Source: Wuchereria bancrofti
Taxonomy: Eukaryota > Nematoda > Chromadorea > Rhabditida > Onchocercidae
Direction of reading: 5' to 3'
Length of the DNA: 64,000 nt
NCBI GenBank assembly: GCA_005281725.1
Contig: SSBO01000001.1
Span: 11,223,776-11,287,775, forward strand
In this document: positions 39,452-51,442 of the stretch, piece by piece
How positions within the stretch are numbered: position 1 is the first letter of the stretch
Layout of the letters: the number at the start of each line of letters is the position of its first letter
Position numbers and translations under genes: made by a program
Notes under the pieces: generated by a model
What the model was told of the DNA's origin: nothing
What the model saw: only the letters and a program-made list of their open reading frames with translations
The model's database searches: none

Positions 39452-41397
39452 ATGTGGAAGTCCGATCGAATGCTAGTAGAAATTGCTGTTGCTGCAACAA
39501 TTTTATTTGCATTTTTGGCTACAAGAATGAAGCAATGCTCAGTACGAATTAATTTTTTATTTATTATCATAGTTTCATCTTCACTTTACCTTCATTCACT
39601 TCGACTGGGTGTAAATCTTTCTAATCTACCTGTATTATTTTACAAACGAATTTTTGATGGAACAGATCAAAGGTTTGTTAATTTACATATTTATTATTAT
39701 ATATTTAATAATTAAATATTAGCAATATCTTTCGTATTCTTTTTTTTATTCAAAAATTATCAATAAAAAATAGAAAAAAATGATAGAATATTTATGATTA
39801 AATTTTTGTTAACTGTAACAGTATTGTTTTGCACTCATTTTATCTTGAATTAACAATTTCATAAGTGTAAATTAATTAATAATCATTGAAAAAATTACAC
39901 ATTTCAATTTTTTTTTTTTTTTTTGAAGATATTATCTGTTATCATTTTACGTGATATGTGTCCTTGCAACATTAATATTTTGCATTATTGTGAATCATTT
40001 ATCGCATAGCTCAACTGTACATCGGAAATTTTTCCATTTCACAGTATCATTAATTTGTATAACTGGTATTCAGTATGATTTTGAATTTATTTGGTTATCC
40101 GCTTGGTTAACACTTTGTATTTTTGTAATTATTGAGGTAAGTGTTTATTTTTATTCTATCACTGTCAAATATTCTAATTTTTATTTTTGTAAAAAATTTT
40201 TTTGGATAAATTTTTCTTCTTGTTTTTTCTTTTTGTTTTTCTTTTTTTCAGTAGTTGATAATTAACTAGTCATATAGTTTGATAATCAGTTACTATCAAT
40301 AATTGTTTATTTCATTAATTTCTATGAAATATTATAATTGCTTAGCTTTCTGTTTAATTTCACATTCATTTTCAATGATAATTTGCATATTTATTAGTTA
40401 TAAAAGTGCTTTCATATTTGTTAGAATGTCTGTTATCTACTAATTAACTGTTTAATATTTCCATTTCAGGTTTTTCGTTCCAAATCTGTACCACCATGGT
40501 CAAAGTATTTAAATGATTGGTTGTTAATTTTTATCGATAAGCAAGATTCACCGAAACTTATCTTAACTCCTATTTATCTAATGGCTGGAATATTTTTACC
40601 ACTTTTCCTTTCACCGATTGCTAATAACGGTATGTGACTTTTTATTTATTTTATTTCAAATTCACTATTTCGTGATTCTTTTTTTTACCGAAATTATAAG
40701 AGTTTTTTTACACAACTTATCTTAACTTTTATTTATCTACTGGTTAAGATATTTTTTAGGGAAATCAAAATACATGTTGCACTTGAAATTTAGATGATTT
40801 TTTAATTCTCTATAATATTAGTTAACAATTTAATTCTTTAAAAAAATTCATTCATTTTTTTTTTTTTTGTATCATATATATTAGAGTGAAGAATTGCATA
40901 GATAATTTCAATTTCTCAAAATAGATACGAGAAAATGATAATTTTTTCAAATGCTATGATTACATTGTATATATGAAATGAACAGAAAAAGATCTTTTTT
41001 TTTATTTTGTCATGAATAAAAAAAAAAAAAAAAAAAGAGTAAACAATGAATTAATAAGTAAATAGAGAAGAGAATTATAGAATATCGTCATTTATATCAT
41101 TTTGCTGGTGTTGCTACAATTGGTGTGGGTGATAGTTTAGCAGCAATTATTGGCTCACAATGTGGACGTTTATATTGGCCAAAATCACAAAAAACAATGG
41201 AAGGAAGTATTGCATTTGCTATTGGCCAATTTATTTTTTCCATTTTAATATGTTTGTATTATTTAAAATGTGATATTGACATGTATCGATTACTTTGGAT
41301 AATGCTTTCCTCATTTACATGTGCCTTTTTTGAAGCTATACTACCTGCTATGGATAATATTATTCTACCTATGATAGCCTATTTAATTCTATCTTAA
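39452..41397 (+). CDS. dolichol kinase family (DOLK/SEC59-like)
   Basis: CTP-dependent ER membrane enzyme that phosphorylates dolichol to dolichyl phosphate, the lipid carrier for N-glycosylation, GPI anchors and mannosylation. Exons: 39452-39672, 39929-40136, 40470-40629, 41081-41397; 906 bases, 301 aa. The protein is mostly hydrophobic with about seven or eight membrane segments. The family signatures are present: HRKFFHF (residues 105-111) and, in exon 4, GVGDSLAAIIGSQCGR (211-226) followed by KTMEG (234-238), the polyprenol/phosphatidate cytidylyl-type kinase motif with its Asp214 and Lys234. Human and yeast enzymes exceed 500 aa; the missing length is all N-terminal membrane region, while the catalytic C-terminal half is intact. 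Either nematode forms are short or 5' exons were missed. Confidence 0.87.
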
Positions 41398-44300
41398 TTT
41401 TTTTTTTTTTTTTTTTTTAATATATATTTAGAAATGGAACAAATTGTGGAGATAAAAGTGGAACTTTCTTTTTTTTTTTTTTTCTCTTCCTCCTCACACT
41501 TTAAACTCTTAATGAGTTAGGAATATGAGAGAGAGAGAGGATAGTTTAACCATCTGGATTAAAACGAATATGATTAAGCTAAAGAGTAAATGTGATTAAG
41601 AAGTTATTAGCTTCATTGATTACATAATGAAAGAACTGAAACGTAATTTCAAGATAAAAGAAAACTAACCGAAATAGTATAATTTCTTTTTAATGTTACT
41701 TTTAACTACTCCTGCAATGTATAATAATTACTGATTGAGAAAAAGATAGGATAATAGATTAAAAAAAAAAAAAAAAAAAAAGCTATTTGAATTTAATAGA
41801 GGAATAAAAAGAAAAAAATTCACGACGAGAAATTTTATATCTGAAATATTTTTAATCTTCTCAACAGCAATATATTCATTTGATAAAATTGATGAATCAA
41901 ATATTGCGAAGCACACAAACATAGTTTACTCCAAATTGACATATAGTTGTAATGGACGACAGGAATGTTGACATTTATTTAGTTGAATAATGAAGAAGAA
42001 GACGAAGAAATGATAGGAGGAATAGCTAACATATATTGATGCATTAATAATAAATAGTGTAAGTATATATATCACAGATGTGATTAAACATTTTGTAAAA
42101 TTTTGATTGAAAAGAAAGAGAGAAAAATTGGATGCGCTTTTAGCAGCTAACAATTTAAACTTTACTGCAAATAAGCGCATAATTGTTCCTCAAGAGCTAT
42201 GCTAAGATGAGTAGGAGAAATTGAATGATTTGTTCGTTTAGTTCATTTTGATCTCTTCTTTCGTACAAATTTGCTACTTTATACTTTCTTTTCATTTAAT
42301 TTTAGTTATTAAATTGAAAAAAAGGAAGAAAAAAAAAATTTTTTTTTTCTTTTTAACATTTATATAATAATTTCAGGGAAATTTAATAGTTTAACAATTT
42401 TTGTTAACAATAAATAGCTCAATTATTAATCAAAAATTAATTAAAAGATTGATTTTATTTTTATCAAAGTTAAAATTTATTATTGATCATAAGATATTAT
42501 TATTATTTTAGGAAGTCTAATTATGGGCGAAAATATGCTTTAAATTTAAAAAGTGAAAGTAATTAGTGTAGTAATACCTTTGACTTACAGAGTATTGCAA
42601 ATATTTAATCCTTTGTCTTAGAGCAAATTACAAAGGCTTTAATCTTAAGTATATTACACTTTTATTCTCTTACTTTCATCAATCATTTTTTTTTTCTATT
42701 ACTTCAATAATTAAACTCTCATTGATTAATGTAAATTTAATTTCGACTCTGTCATAAATGATATTTTCTTTACTAAAAATATTCCAATTAATACTGGAAT
42801 AACTCACTAACTTAAAGATAATAATTAGTAATAACTGAATATGATTTAATATTAGTTTTGCAATAAAAGTAAGTAAATTACCAGTTTTACTCTAATCCTT
42901 TAACTGATTTCTCTTAAATTATTTAATATTTCATGATTATCTCTACAATTATCTTATACTATTACTTATTAAGCTATTTATTTCATCTAGTATTAAGCTC
43001 GTTACTTAAATTTACTTAACATTCATATGTATTTTATTGTTTATTCCTCTTCACTTTCTTTTTTCTCGAATAGTTTTTTTTTTTATAAACTGAACAAATT
43101 GATCTATTCTACTAAAAGAATGTAGTCTCGATCACTGTATCACAGCACTTATCTCATCTCGATACTTCTTCTTCCTACAATTTTTATTACAATTTCAACT
43201 CTTTAACATTCTTTCACTAATTGTACATTTCTAAAATTCTATGATACGTGAAGTTAAGTTTATCATTTAAAGAATAGAATATGAGAAAGAAAAAAAAAAG
43301 AAATAGAAAAGAGAAGTAGCAAAAAAAAAAAAATAAATTAAATTTTACAAGAGATCAGAATAGAGATTACATCTTTCACTTTCATCTCAGTATATTGCAT
43401 TTTTTACCCTTTTGTTTACCTTTTTTTTTCGTTTAACTACTACTAGTATTTCTGTCAACTAATAACTAAACTCATCTAGCAAACTAGATCCTATATAATT
43501 TTTTTTTTTTTGTAATCTATTTTTAAATTGTCATCATTGAGGAAGTAGTTGATAGAGATTGTAGATACTGTTATATTTATGTTCAAATAAATTTGTATTT
43601 ATTTATTACTCTTACAATTAATGATTCAAACATTTAGTATTTATGTTAGTAATATTCCGTTAGTAATTTAAAAAAGAAGTTTGCAATATTTTTGTTTTAA
43701 AAATTTACAGTGTGAATTTTTTTTTTCGCAATTTTGACAATTAATAATTGTGATTAAGCAACAGCATTGCTAGAATGAAGAATTTCAATTTTAATTTCAA
43801 ATTTCAATTTTAATCTTCTAGGAAATATAGCAAACAGCGAAATAAGAATTTTAGAAAATATTGTCAAAATATAGCGATTAATAATCGAAAAGAATGAATT
43901 TTATATGTGATATAATTTAAAGTATTGTGTAATTCTAAACTATGAAAAATTGTATATTATTTATTCGGTATTTTCCAATTCATTCCGTAATATATTTGAT
44001 CATAAATTATTTATCAGAAACTTTTTTTCAGAAACTTTTCAAAAATTTTCATTTTTCTCCGCGTACTTCACTTCAAGGAAATTATTTCATAGCAATCAGT
44101 TAAATTGCTTTCACAAATAATTTATTATCTAAAATAGTATTATTAATCTTTGATTGTTGTTTATATTAATTTATATTGATTAGTTCAGAAATGAAAATTT
44201 CAAGCAGATTTAGGATATCTGTGCTTATCAAAGATAATAGCTATGTAATAGAATTAAATAATAGTAAACTTAATTCGATAATTATTTTGCTCACTAAAAT

Positions 44301-45006
44301 TTCTGACTGTTAATTGATCAATACATTTTTCATAATTATTTTCAATTGTTTTATAATTTTTCAAAAAAAAAAGAAACTCTTCTAAACGGCTGTTCATCGA
44401 GGAAAAAAAAACGAAAGAGCAAAAAATTAAAAATTGTTGAAAATGATAGATTGATGAGAAATATTGTTAAAGTATTTATTTCTGTTATCTATTATCAGTA
44501 TGTCAGTTATTATAGTACGGTAAGTGTATTTCAAAAAAAAAAAAGAAAGTAAATTTAATAAAAACAACGATATTTCACGCACTTTTTCTTCTTGTGTATG
44601 TATGTGTGACTGAAATTGTTATCAAAATTTTGACAAGTTGAAAATATTTCAATCATTTCTTTTACTTTTTTTCATTCATTTCAATTTATTTTGAATAGAG
44701 AGGAATGAAAAGTTTCTTAGTGAAAAACTAAGAATTTTACTTTTTAACAAATTATAAGACATTATCAAATGTAAAAATTATTAATTAAATTTAATTATTT
44801 AAATTTTTTTTTGTATTTATCTTCTTTTTTTAATATATATTTTTAAATTTCTGTTTATGTGATTAGTGATAAAAAAAATGACGGCATTTTGTATTGATTA
44901 TTTATAATATATTTATATAATTTGTCACAAAATATTTTCTTCTTTTATTAATAGGCTAAAATAGAGTGAAACAACAAACAAACAAACAAACAAACAAATA
45001 AACAAA
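41398..45006. other. intergenic, no gene seen
   Basis: 3.6 kb of very AT-rich DNA between dolichol kinase and the LIM gene, with many A or T runs, a GA tract at about 41528 and an ACAA repeat just before the LIM start codon (about 44970-45005). The short open frames in it are lysine- or phenylalanine-rich by-products of the A/T runs. The 5' leader of the LIM gene probably starts after TTAATAG at about 44955. Confidence 0.5.
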
Positions 45007-47633
45007 ATGCCATTTAAACCGGTGGAACATCCAAAATGTCCAAAATGTGGTAAATCAGTGTATGCTGCAGAGGAAATGAATGCTGGTGGTTACAAATGGC
45101 ATAAATTTTGCTTCAAATGTGGTTAGTCTTTTTTTTTTTCCTAAATTTATTTTTGTTTGATTAACTTTTGACCTTTGTTTTTTTTTTTTGTTTTTGTTTT
45201 TTGGTTAAATGATAAACATGAAGTAACAATAATTATGTAATCTCACAATGATATCGCATGATAGTTGAAATTAACAACTCACTTCAATTAAATTTTACAA
45301 CTAAACCACTTAATGTATTTAATTGCTAAATAAAATTTTTTTTTCTAAAAAAAAATACATGAAAAAATAATAATATTTTTTTATTACGGAAAATATTGGA
45401 AATTTTGAGCATTGACAAATTTTCATATATTCTAGCTTAATTCTATTTAAAAAAAAAAAAAAAAAGTTAAATAAGAAAGAAGTAAGTAGCATTATTTTAA
45501 TTTTCTAATAAAATCCTTATTTATTTTCTTCTAATCATCTCAAATTGTTAGCAATCTTTAAGCTAATGATTCAATTTTTTACATCGTATTATTTCTATGA
45601 TAATATTATTCCTAAGAATTTGAAAAAGTAAATAACTTGCTTACTTTGTGAAATTTGATAGAGTAAGGAATTTAACAAAGTAAATAACTTGCTTACTTTG
45701 TGCTCGTTTATTTACTTCTGAATTTTATTTTAGAAAAAAAAAGAAAACTTTTCGTAAATTTGAGAACAAATTGGTAATATTCTCTTAAATATGCTAAAAA
45801 TATGATTTTTGACCTTGCAATAAGGTATGCATCGATGAAAATAATTAGATCTGGTTAATTTTAACAAATGCTAGTACTATTGAATGAATCATAAAGTATT
45901 ATTGAAATGTGAAATTGAATATAAAACTATATTATAGCTATTTTAACAGGAAATTTTAACTTTTATTTTTTTGAGAAAAAATCTAAACCTAATCCTTTGC
46001 ACATAATCACAATTAATCAATTTAATCATTATTAGACTTAACAACTGTTTACAGCTATGTGTAACAAATTACTTGACTCAACCAATTGTTGTGAGCATCA
46101 GGCTGAATTATATTGTAAACAATGTCACAGTCGAAAATATGGTCCTAAAGGGATCGGTTTTGGAATAGGTGCCGGTGCATTAACTATGGATACCGGAGAG
46201 CATTTCGGAAATACGGAAGTGGAAATGACGTTAGTCGTTGATCCATTCATTTTTTTTTTTGCGATAAATTTAGTGATAATTATTATTGTTTAAACATTTC
46301 AAATTTAATTTGTTTTGTTTTAACTTTTTGCACTAATTTTTCTGTAATATAACTTTTATCATTGTTTGTTTTTATTGCATTATTAAAAGATCATACTAAC
46401 CAAATTTTTTTTTAAAAAAAAAATAATATTAAGTGTTACAAATTTATACGATAATATATTTATTTATTTGTTAGATAAAAAAGAATTTCATTGTTGAATA
46501 GCCATATTCAATATGTCAAATGATAATAAAAATTTATCAATTTAATTATTAAAAATGAAAAAATTTATTTGTGTATCTTTTCACACTTTTTAACATATAC
46601 TAAAAATTTTTTCTTCCAGCTAACTAAAATGCATGTTATACAACTAATAAATTAATTATAACATTTATGAATGAAAATACTTATCCAATTAACAAGAATG
46701 ATATATCTGTGAGATAAAAACTTTAAAAGTTTCTTTTTCATTTTTAAAACTAAGAATATAGCACTAAATTTTATAGTTAACGAAAAAAAAAATCTTTGCT
46801 AACCAATATTTCGATTTTTTTTTTAAATATTATCATTTTTTAAATATGATTAATTTTTAAATATTATCATTTTTTAAATATGATTAATTTTTAAATATTA
46901 TCATTTTTTAAATACTATCAATTTTTTTTAAATATTATCAAATTTATACCTATTTAAATTATCATTTATAAATTTGATCAATTTGCATGTTCTCTCAACA
47001 TTACTATCATTTCCATCTTTCTTTCTTTCTTTCTTTCTCTCTCTCTCTCTCTTCTTTCATCTTTCATTTACAGAACTTTGTAACAAATTGTTGGATTCAA
47101 CAAATGTAGCACCACATGAAGCTGAGCTATACTGTAAACAATGTCACGGTCGAAAGTTTGGTCCAAAAGGTGTTGGCTTTGGTTTAGGTGCTGGCGCTTT
47201 AACAATGGACGATGGTTCAAGATTTGCCAACAAATGAATTAAAAAATGGTGATTAGATCTAGCAATTATTTTTTCATCGCAATACTTTCATTTTAAAAAT
47301 TTCAAAAAACACTTAACTAATAAATCTAACAAATCTTTTGGCTAAATTTTACTAAAGCTTCTAATATTTCTGGAATTCTTCCATGCTAAATTTTAACTAT
47401 ATTATATTAAATTATCATCAATTATCAGTGCTTATTTTATAATTTCATTTCTTCAATTTTCTTATTCACTTTTTTTCAGTTTTATTTTTTGCTTAAATTT
47501 CTATTGATTTTTTTTTTTTGGTTAAAATTATATTTTTATTTTTATTTCATCTTTTTTTTTTTTGTTTTTTTTTAGAAATCGACCGATGACAGCAGAAGCA
47601 TTTACAGCGCCTATCAATCCAGCTCATAAATAA
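45007..47633 (+). CDS. mlp-1: muscle LIM protein / cysteine-rich protein, long isoform
   Basis: Single-LIM-domain protein of the CRP/MLP group; family members bind actin or alpha-actinin in muscle and can enter the nucleus. Exons: 45007-45121, 46055-46229, 47576-47633; 348 bases, 115 aa. Zinc ligands are spaced exactly as a LIM domain: C11, C14, H32, C35, C38, C41, C59, C62. The basic RKYGPKG follows, then a glycine-rich [11 protein letters not shown] stretch and a C-terminal [19 protein letters not shown] tail, all typical of CRPs. The intron after exon 1 falls inside the LIM domain between C38 and C41. An alternative exon at 47074 can replace exons 2 and 3. AATAAA signals occur at about 47885 and 47901. 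The sequence is close to what I remember of nematode MLP-1, hence the symbol. Confidence 0.93.
45625..45702 (+). repeat. duplicated hairpin in LIM-gene intron 1
   Basis: AAAGTAAATAACTTGCTTAC followed by TTTGTG occurs twice, at 45625-45650 and 45678-45702. Each copy is itself an inverted repeat (CAAAGTAA / TTACTTTG in the second copy, one pair shorter in the first) around a nine-base loop. Confidence 0.7.
46820..46942 (+). repeat. 34-bp AT-rich minisatellite in LIM-gene intron
   Basis: Units beginning TTTTTAAATATTATCATTTT at about 46820, 46854 and 46888, with a fourth partial unit from 46922. It lies just upstream of the alternative LIM exon. Confidence 0.85.
47019..47051 (+). repeat. TTCT/CT tract in the polypyrimidine region before the alternative exon
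   Basis: Pyrimidine-only microsatellite ending about 20 bases before the TTTACAG acceptor of exon 2b. It may act as an extended polypyrimidine tract and could influence exon choice; the latter is inference. Confidence 0.7.
47074..47237 (+). CDS. alternative terminal exon completing the same LIM domain (short isoform)
   Basis: After TTTACAG the frame (phase 1, as exon 1 requires) reads [11 protein letters not shown]... with the ligands equivalent to C41, C59 and C62, then [20 protein letters not shown] and ends [12 protein letters not shown]. Spliced to exon 1 (45007-45121) it gives a 92 aa protein with a complete LIM domain and a short tail. It is clearly a copy of exon 46055-46229, differing at the Cys-Cys-Glu-His segment (Val-Ala-Pro-His here). 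It has its own AATAAA at 47319-47324. It has no donor in the phase needed for exon 47576, so it acts as a last exon. Confidence 0.8.
47319..47324 (+). promoter_or_regulatory. polyadenylation signal for the short LIM isoform
   Basis: AATAAA 82 bases after the TGA of the alternative exon, allowing an independent 3' end before exon 47576. Confidence 0.5.
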
Positions 47634-48169
47634 ATAAGAAATGAGAAAAAAAAAATGATTCCAAAAAAAAAAGAAGAAAAAGAAAAAATATTTTTTTAAA
47701 ATACATTTAACAGATATTTTCACACACTAAGCTATGACATTGTCCTTGTTGACGCTCGTATTTTTCAATGTTTTCTTGATGATTTATTATGAAATTAATT
47801 TTTGTTTTCTATAAAATTTAATTGCTCTTCAAAATGTTGACCTTTTCAAAGAGTTACATTTTAACTTTTTTTTTCACATTTGATAATAAATCTATGTGTG
47901 AATAAAATTCTTTTTTTTTTTTTTGATTATGATCAAAGAAGTTTTACAGCTCTCCTTTTTTTTTTTTTATAAATTCATTTTGCATTTTTTGTTTTAAATT
48001 TTTATTCTGGCATAATTTTTGTCTGCGTAAGAATTATATTTTCGGTAAAAAAAAAGAAAAAAATTCAACAAAAATTTTCATTGATGAAATAAAAAAAGAA
48101 AAACATTTAGAATTAAAATGAAAAATAATATTGAATTGTAATATTTAGAAAAAGAAAGATGAAAATGTT

Positions 48170-49768
48170 TTAGTAAGATTCCTTGGTCCTTCTTGATAAT
48201 TCCTTGCACATTGTTTTTCGGGTATTTTGATAAATGTTCAAACTGATTATACCCATATTGTAAACTTTGTTAATTGATATTGATGGTATAGGGAATCGAT
48301 CAGTAACAATGCATCGCTGTAAATCAAATCAAAATTTATAAAATATATCAATTTGATTAATTTCGAATATGTCATGAAAAATGAATAATGATTTAATTAA
48401 ATCGAACAAATTATATTCAAAGATTGATCAAAGATTAACAAATTATTAATGATTATAAACTATAGTTAATCTGAAAAAGAAATAATTATCTAATTATTTA
48501 AGAATAAATTAACGGTAGTTAAAACTTTCGATTATATAAAAACCGAAATTTGAACGCTAATCATTTGGAAAATAAAAATGCAAAAACATAAAAATTGTTA
48601 AATTTGTTGAAAAAAAAAAAATCGAAAAGATCTAAATTTAATGTAAGTGTAAAAATTTGCCAGAATAATTTTAAATTGAGCAATAATGCACTATTATCCT
48701 TTTCAGTAATACTTAAATTTGCATTAATATATCATTGACAAATTTCTTTTGCCAAATAATAAATTCACATTGCATTCAGTTATTTTCAAAAATTTACTAA
48801 TAGACAAGTTTGATTATAATTTAGTTTTGAAAAAAAAAAATGAAATTTAAACGAATGAACTGAAAAGACATTAATTTACTCAATCATTTCACTGATACTA
48901 AAAGTTTATCACTACATCTATCAGTACAACCTATTATAATATATGTAATGTTTATTAATATTAAACGATAACTGTTATCAATGATAAGATTTTCTACATC
49001 TAAACTATAGCATGCATTTGTTAAATTATCTCTTTGTTTATACTTTAGGAAAATTTTCATCCAAAATACAATAATTTAAACAAATAAATATGTTTTAAAA
49101 AAAAGAGACCATTTTAAAAGATTTAAAAGATCAAAAAAAAAAAAAATTTTTTTTAACAATTCTAAAAATTATGACAATATGAGATGAAAAAAAAAAAACA
49201 AACCGTATTAACTTTTCCCTGATAACAATGATGTTTGATAATCAAATATGTTTCAATGCTACCCCATTCTCTCTCTGTTCCACTAATTTCAAAGAAGCCA
49301 TCATGTTGTGGTTGTGTTGAATTTAATTTATCATCAAATAATGAAATTAAATGCAAAATGATACGCCCACATGTTATCAAACAATAACTTATGATTATCA
49401 TTGATATTAATAAAATATGTCAACTATAATAATTACAAAGGAAAAAAATTTTGTTATCAAAATTTTTATGCATCATAATTTTTCACGTTCTTTTCTTGCC
49501 ATTTTACGTATCCTAAAATAGCAAAAAAAAAAAAAAAAACTTAACTAATGTTTTTTAAGTTATTTAAAAAGACATATGAATTTGTAATTGAATTAATTTA
49601 AAAAAAGTTACCAGCATCTTTTTCCCAAAGTTCAATATGAACATCAAAAGTATGTACATTATTTGCGCATCCAATTTCTCCTTGTACCGTAATCTGTTGC
49701 TTTTTTCCGAGTGGAAAAAATCCATTGATAAGTGATAAGAGTAGCATAAATATCATTAACAGTTCCAT
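48170..49768 (-). pseudogene. transthyretin-like (TTL) protein 1, splice frame not closed
   Basis: TTL proteins are small secreted nematode proteins with a transthyretin-like beta-sandwich; their roles are mostly unknown. Exon 1 (49768-49612) encodes a signal peptide (MELLMIFMLLLSLINGFF), then ITVQGEIGC and IELWEKDA, ending in phase 1 at GTAACT. The second module (DDKLNSTQ...GFFEISG...ETYLIIKHHC) ends at 49213 with a GTTAAT donor. Exon 3 (48316-48170) gives RCIVTDRFPIP...MGIISLNIYQN and a TAA stop. The problem is the exon 2 acceptor. No AG lies in the 50 bases before DDKLN, and the first one (49388-49389) opens the frame in phase 2, which does not match exon 1. It could be a pseudogene, an indel in the assembly or an unusual splice. 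Confidence 0.6.
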
Positions 49769-51441
49769 AAATGCTTATAAAAGTAAAATTTTTTCATAAA
49801 TATAACTTAAATAATTTTACGTAAGACTAGATTAAATGATTTAAGTGATTTTAATTATTATCAAATTTAATTATGAAAAATTTATGGTCATTAAAATTAG
49901 CCAAAAATGGATATCTCATTGGTCATCTTTGCTTGTCTTGTAACTTTCACATTTCATTTACTCAAATGTTATACTTGCTGTATCGAATTATTTTCTATTA
50001 ATTTAAAATAATATAAAGATTTGAAATGAATTTTGTATAAATTACGAAATTATATTACTTTTCGATTTGACATTACTTAATTCTATTAAGAAATAGCTTA
50101 ATTTATCCACAATTGCGCTTTTTTTCCGTTTTAATTTCAATAATTATTTACAATTACTGATTTTATTACTTTTTCTTTTCTTTTATAATTAACAATGCAA
50201 AAGTATGTAAACTATTAATTAATCATCAATTTTTAATTTAATTAGTATGCATTAAATAAGAACATTAATATATTTCAATGAGAAAGAAAAAAGAAAAAAA
50301 GAGATTCTTCACATTTTCAATTTAAAGAAAAAATTTTTTACAATTTTACAATTAATCATAACTGTTCACATCTGATAATATTATTTTTTTTTTTGTGATA
50401 ATTTTATAATAATTTCATGAAATATTTGAATCAAAAATAGCTAATATGAAAAATTTTTTACAAACAAAAATTATTGATAGAAAATTGCAGTTAAATTTGC
50501 AAAAAAAAAAAAAGAGAACATTTTAATGAAATTTTGAGTTGAAATAAACTTTTTTTTGTTATTGTCTACTAAAGTGGCATATGAATTTGTCAAATAAAAG
50601 CAATTTATCGTCAAAATATCCTTTTCTCTTAACCATACAAAAATTTTTATGCTTTTTTTTAGTGACATTTTAATTTAATGAAGAAAATAATTTCAATTGA
50701 TAATAATATTTATAATATTTCGATTTTCTTTTTTTTTTGGACAATTTAAAATTAGCTAGAAATTTTGATTTTTATTGCCAAAATAATATTAATAATAGCT
50801 AAAATAATTCAATTACAAAAAGGAAATTTTTGGTTTAATTTTATAAATTCATTTTTTTTTTGCAAAGCATTTTAATTTCTCACTTTTTTGTTTTTAATTG
50901 AAGATGTTTTCAGCATTATAAATGGTGTAAAATTTATCAATATAGATTACATTAACCTAATAGCTTATTTAATTACTTGTATATTAATTATTTGTCTAAT
51001 TAATTACTTGTGTATTGTTTATTTGCTTAATTAATTACTTTGTATCTGAGCTACTATTATTAGATATTATTATTCACACATGAAAATGAATTTCTAATTA
51101 TTTATGATTAATTTTAATGTCCAAAAAAAAAAAAGATCAATTCATTATTTAGACATTAACTTTTACTTTTATCATACACAAATCATTCAAATCATTTCAT
51201 AACTTTGCAAAATATACATAAAGTAATGTAATAATAATCAGATGATTTAGTTTTTTTTTTTTCAATTTAATTTCATAGTTAAAATAATTACAGTACATAT
51301 ATATACGATGATATACATTATTATTACAAATTACATGTATGAAAATTTTCAAATATTTTAAGTAAAGTTTAAAGATGAAATGATTACATAATTTCTATTC
51401 AAATTCATCACTGTCATAATTTCGACAAAGATATGCTTTAT
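49769..51441. other. intergenic between TTL 1 and TTL 2
   Basis: AT-rich DNA, poly-A/T runs; no exon seen. It includes the TTL 1 promoter and TTL 2 3' end. Confidence 0.5.
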
Positions 51442-51442
51442 T
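51437..51442 (-). promoter_or_regulatory. AATAAA overlapping the TTL 2 stop codon
   Basis: Minus strand reads CACTGAATAAAG; the hexamer begins with the A of TGA. No other candidate was sought in detail further downstream. Confidence 0.4.

Noticed and set aside
44346..44552. 68-codon Lys-rich plus-strand frame before the LIM gene
   Set aside because: It is built from poly-A runs and has no start context, splice sites or family resemblance.
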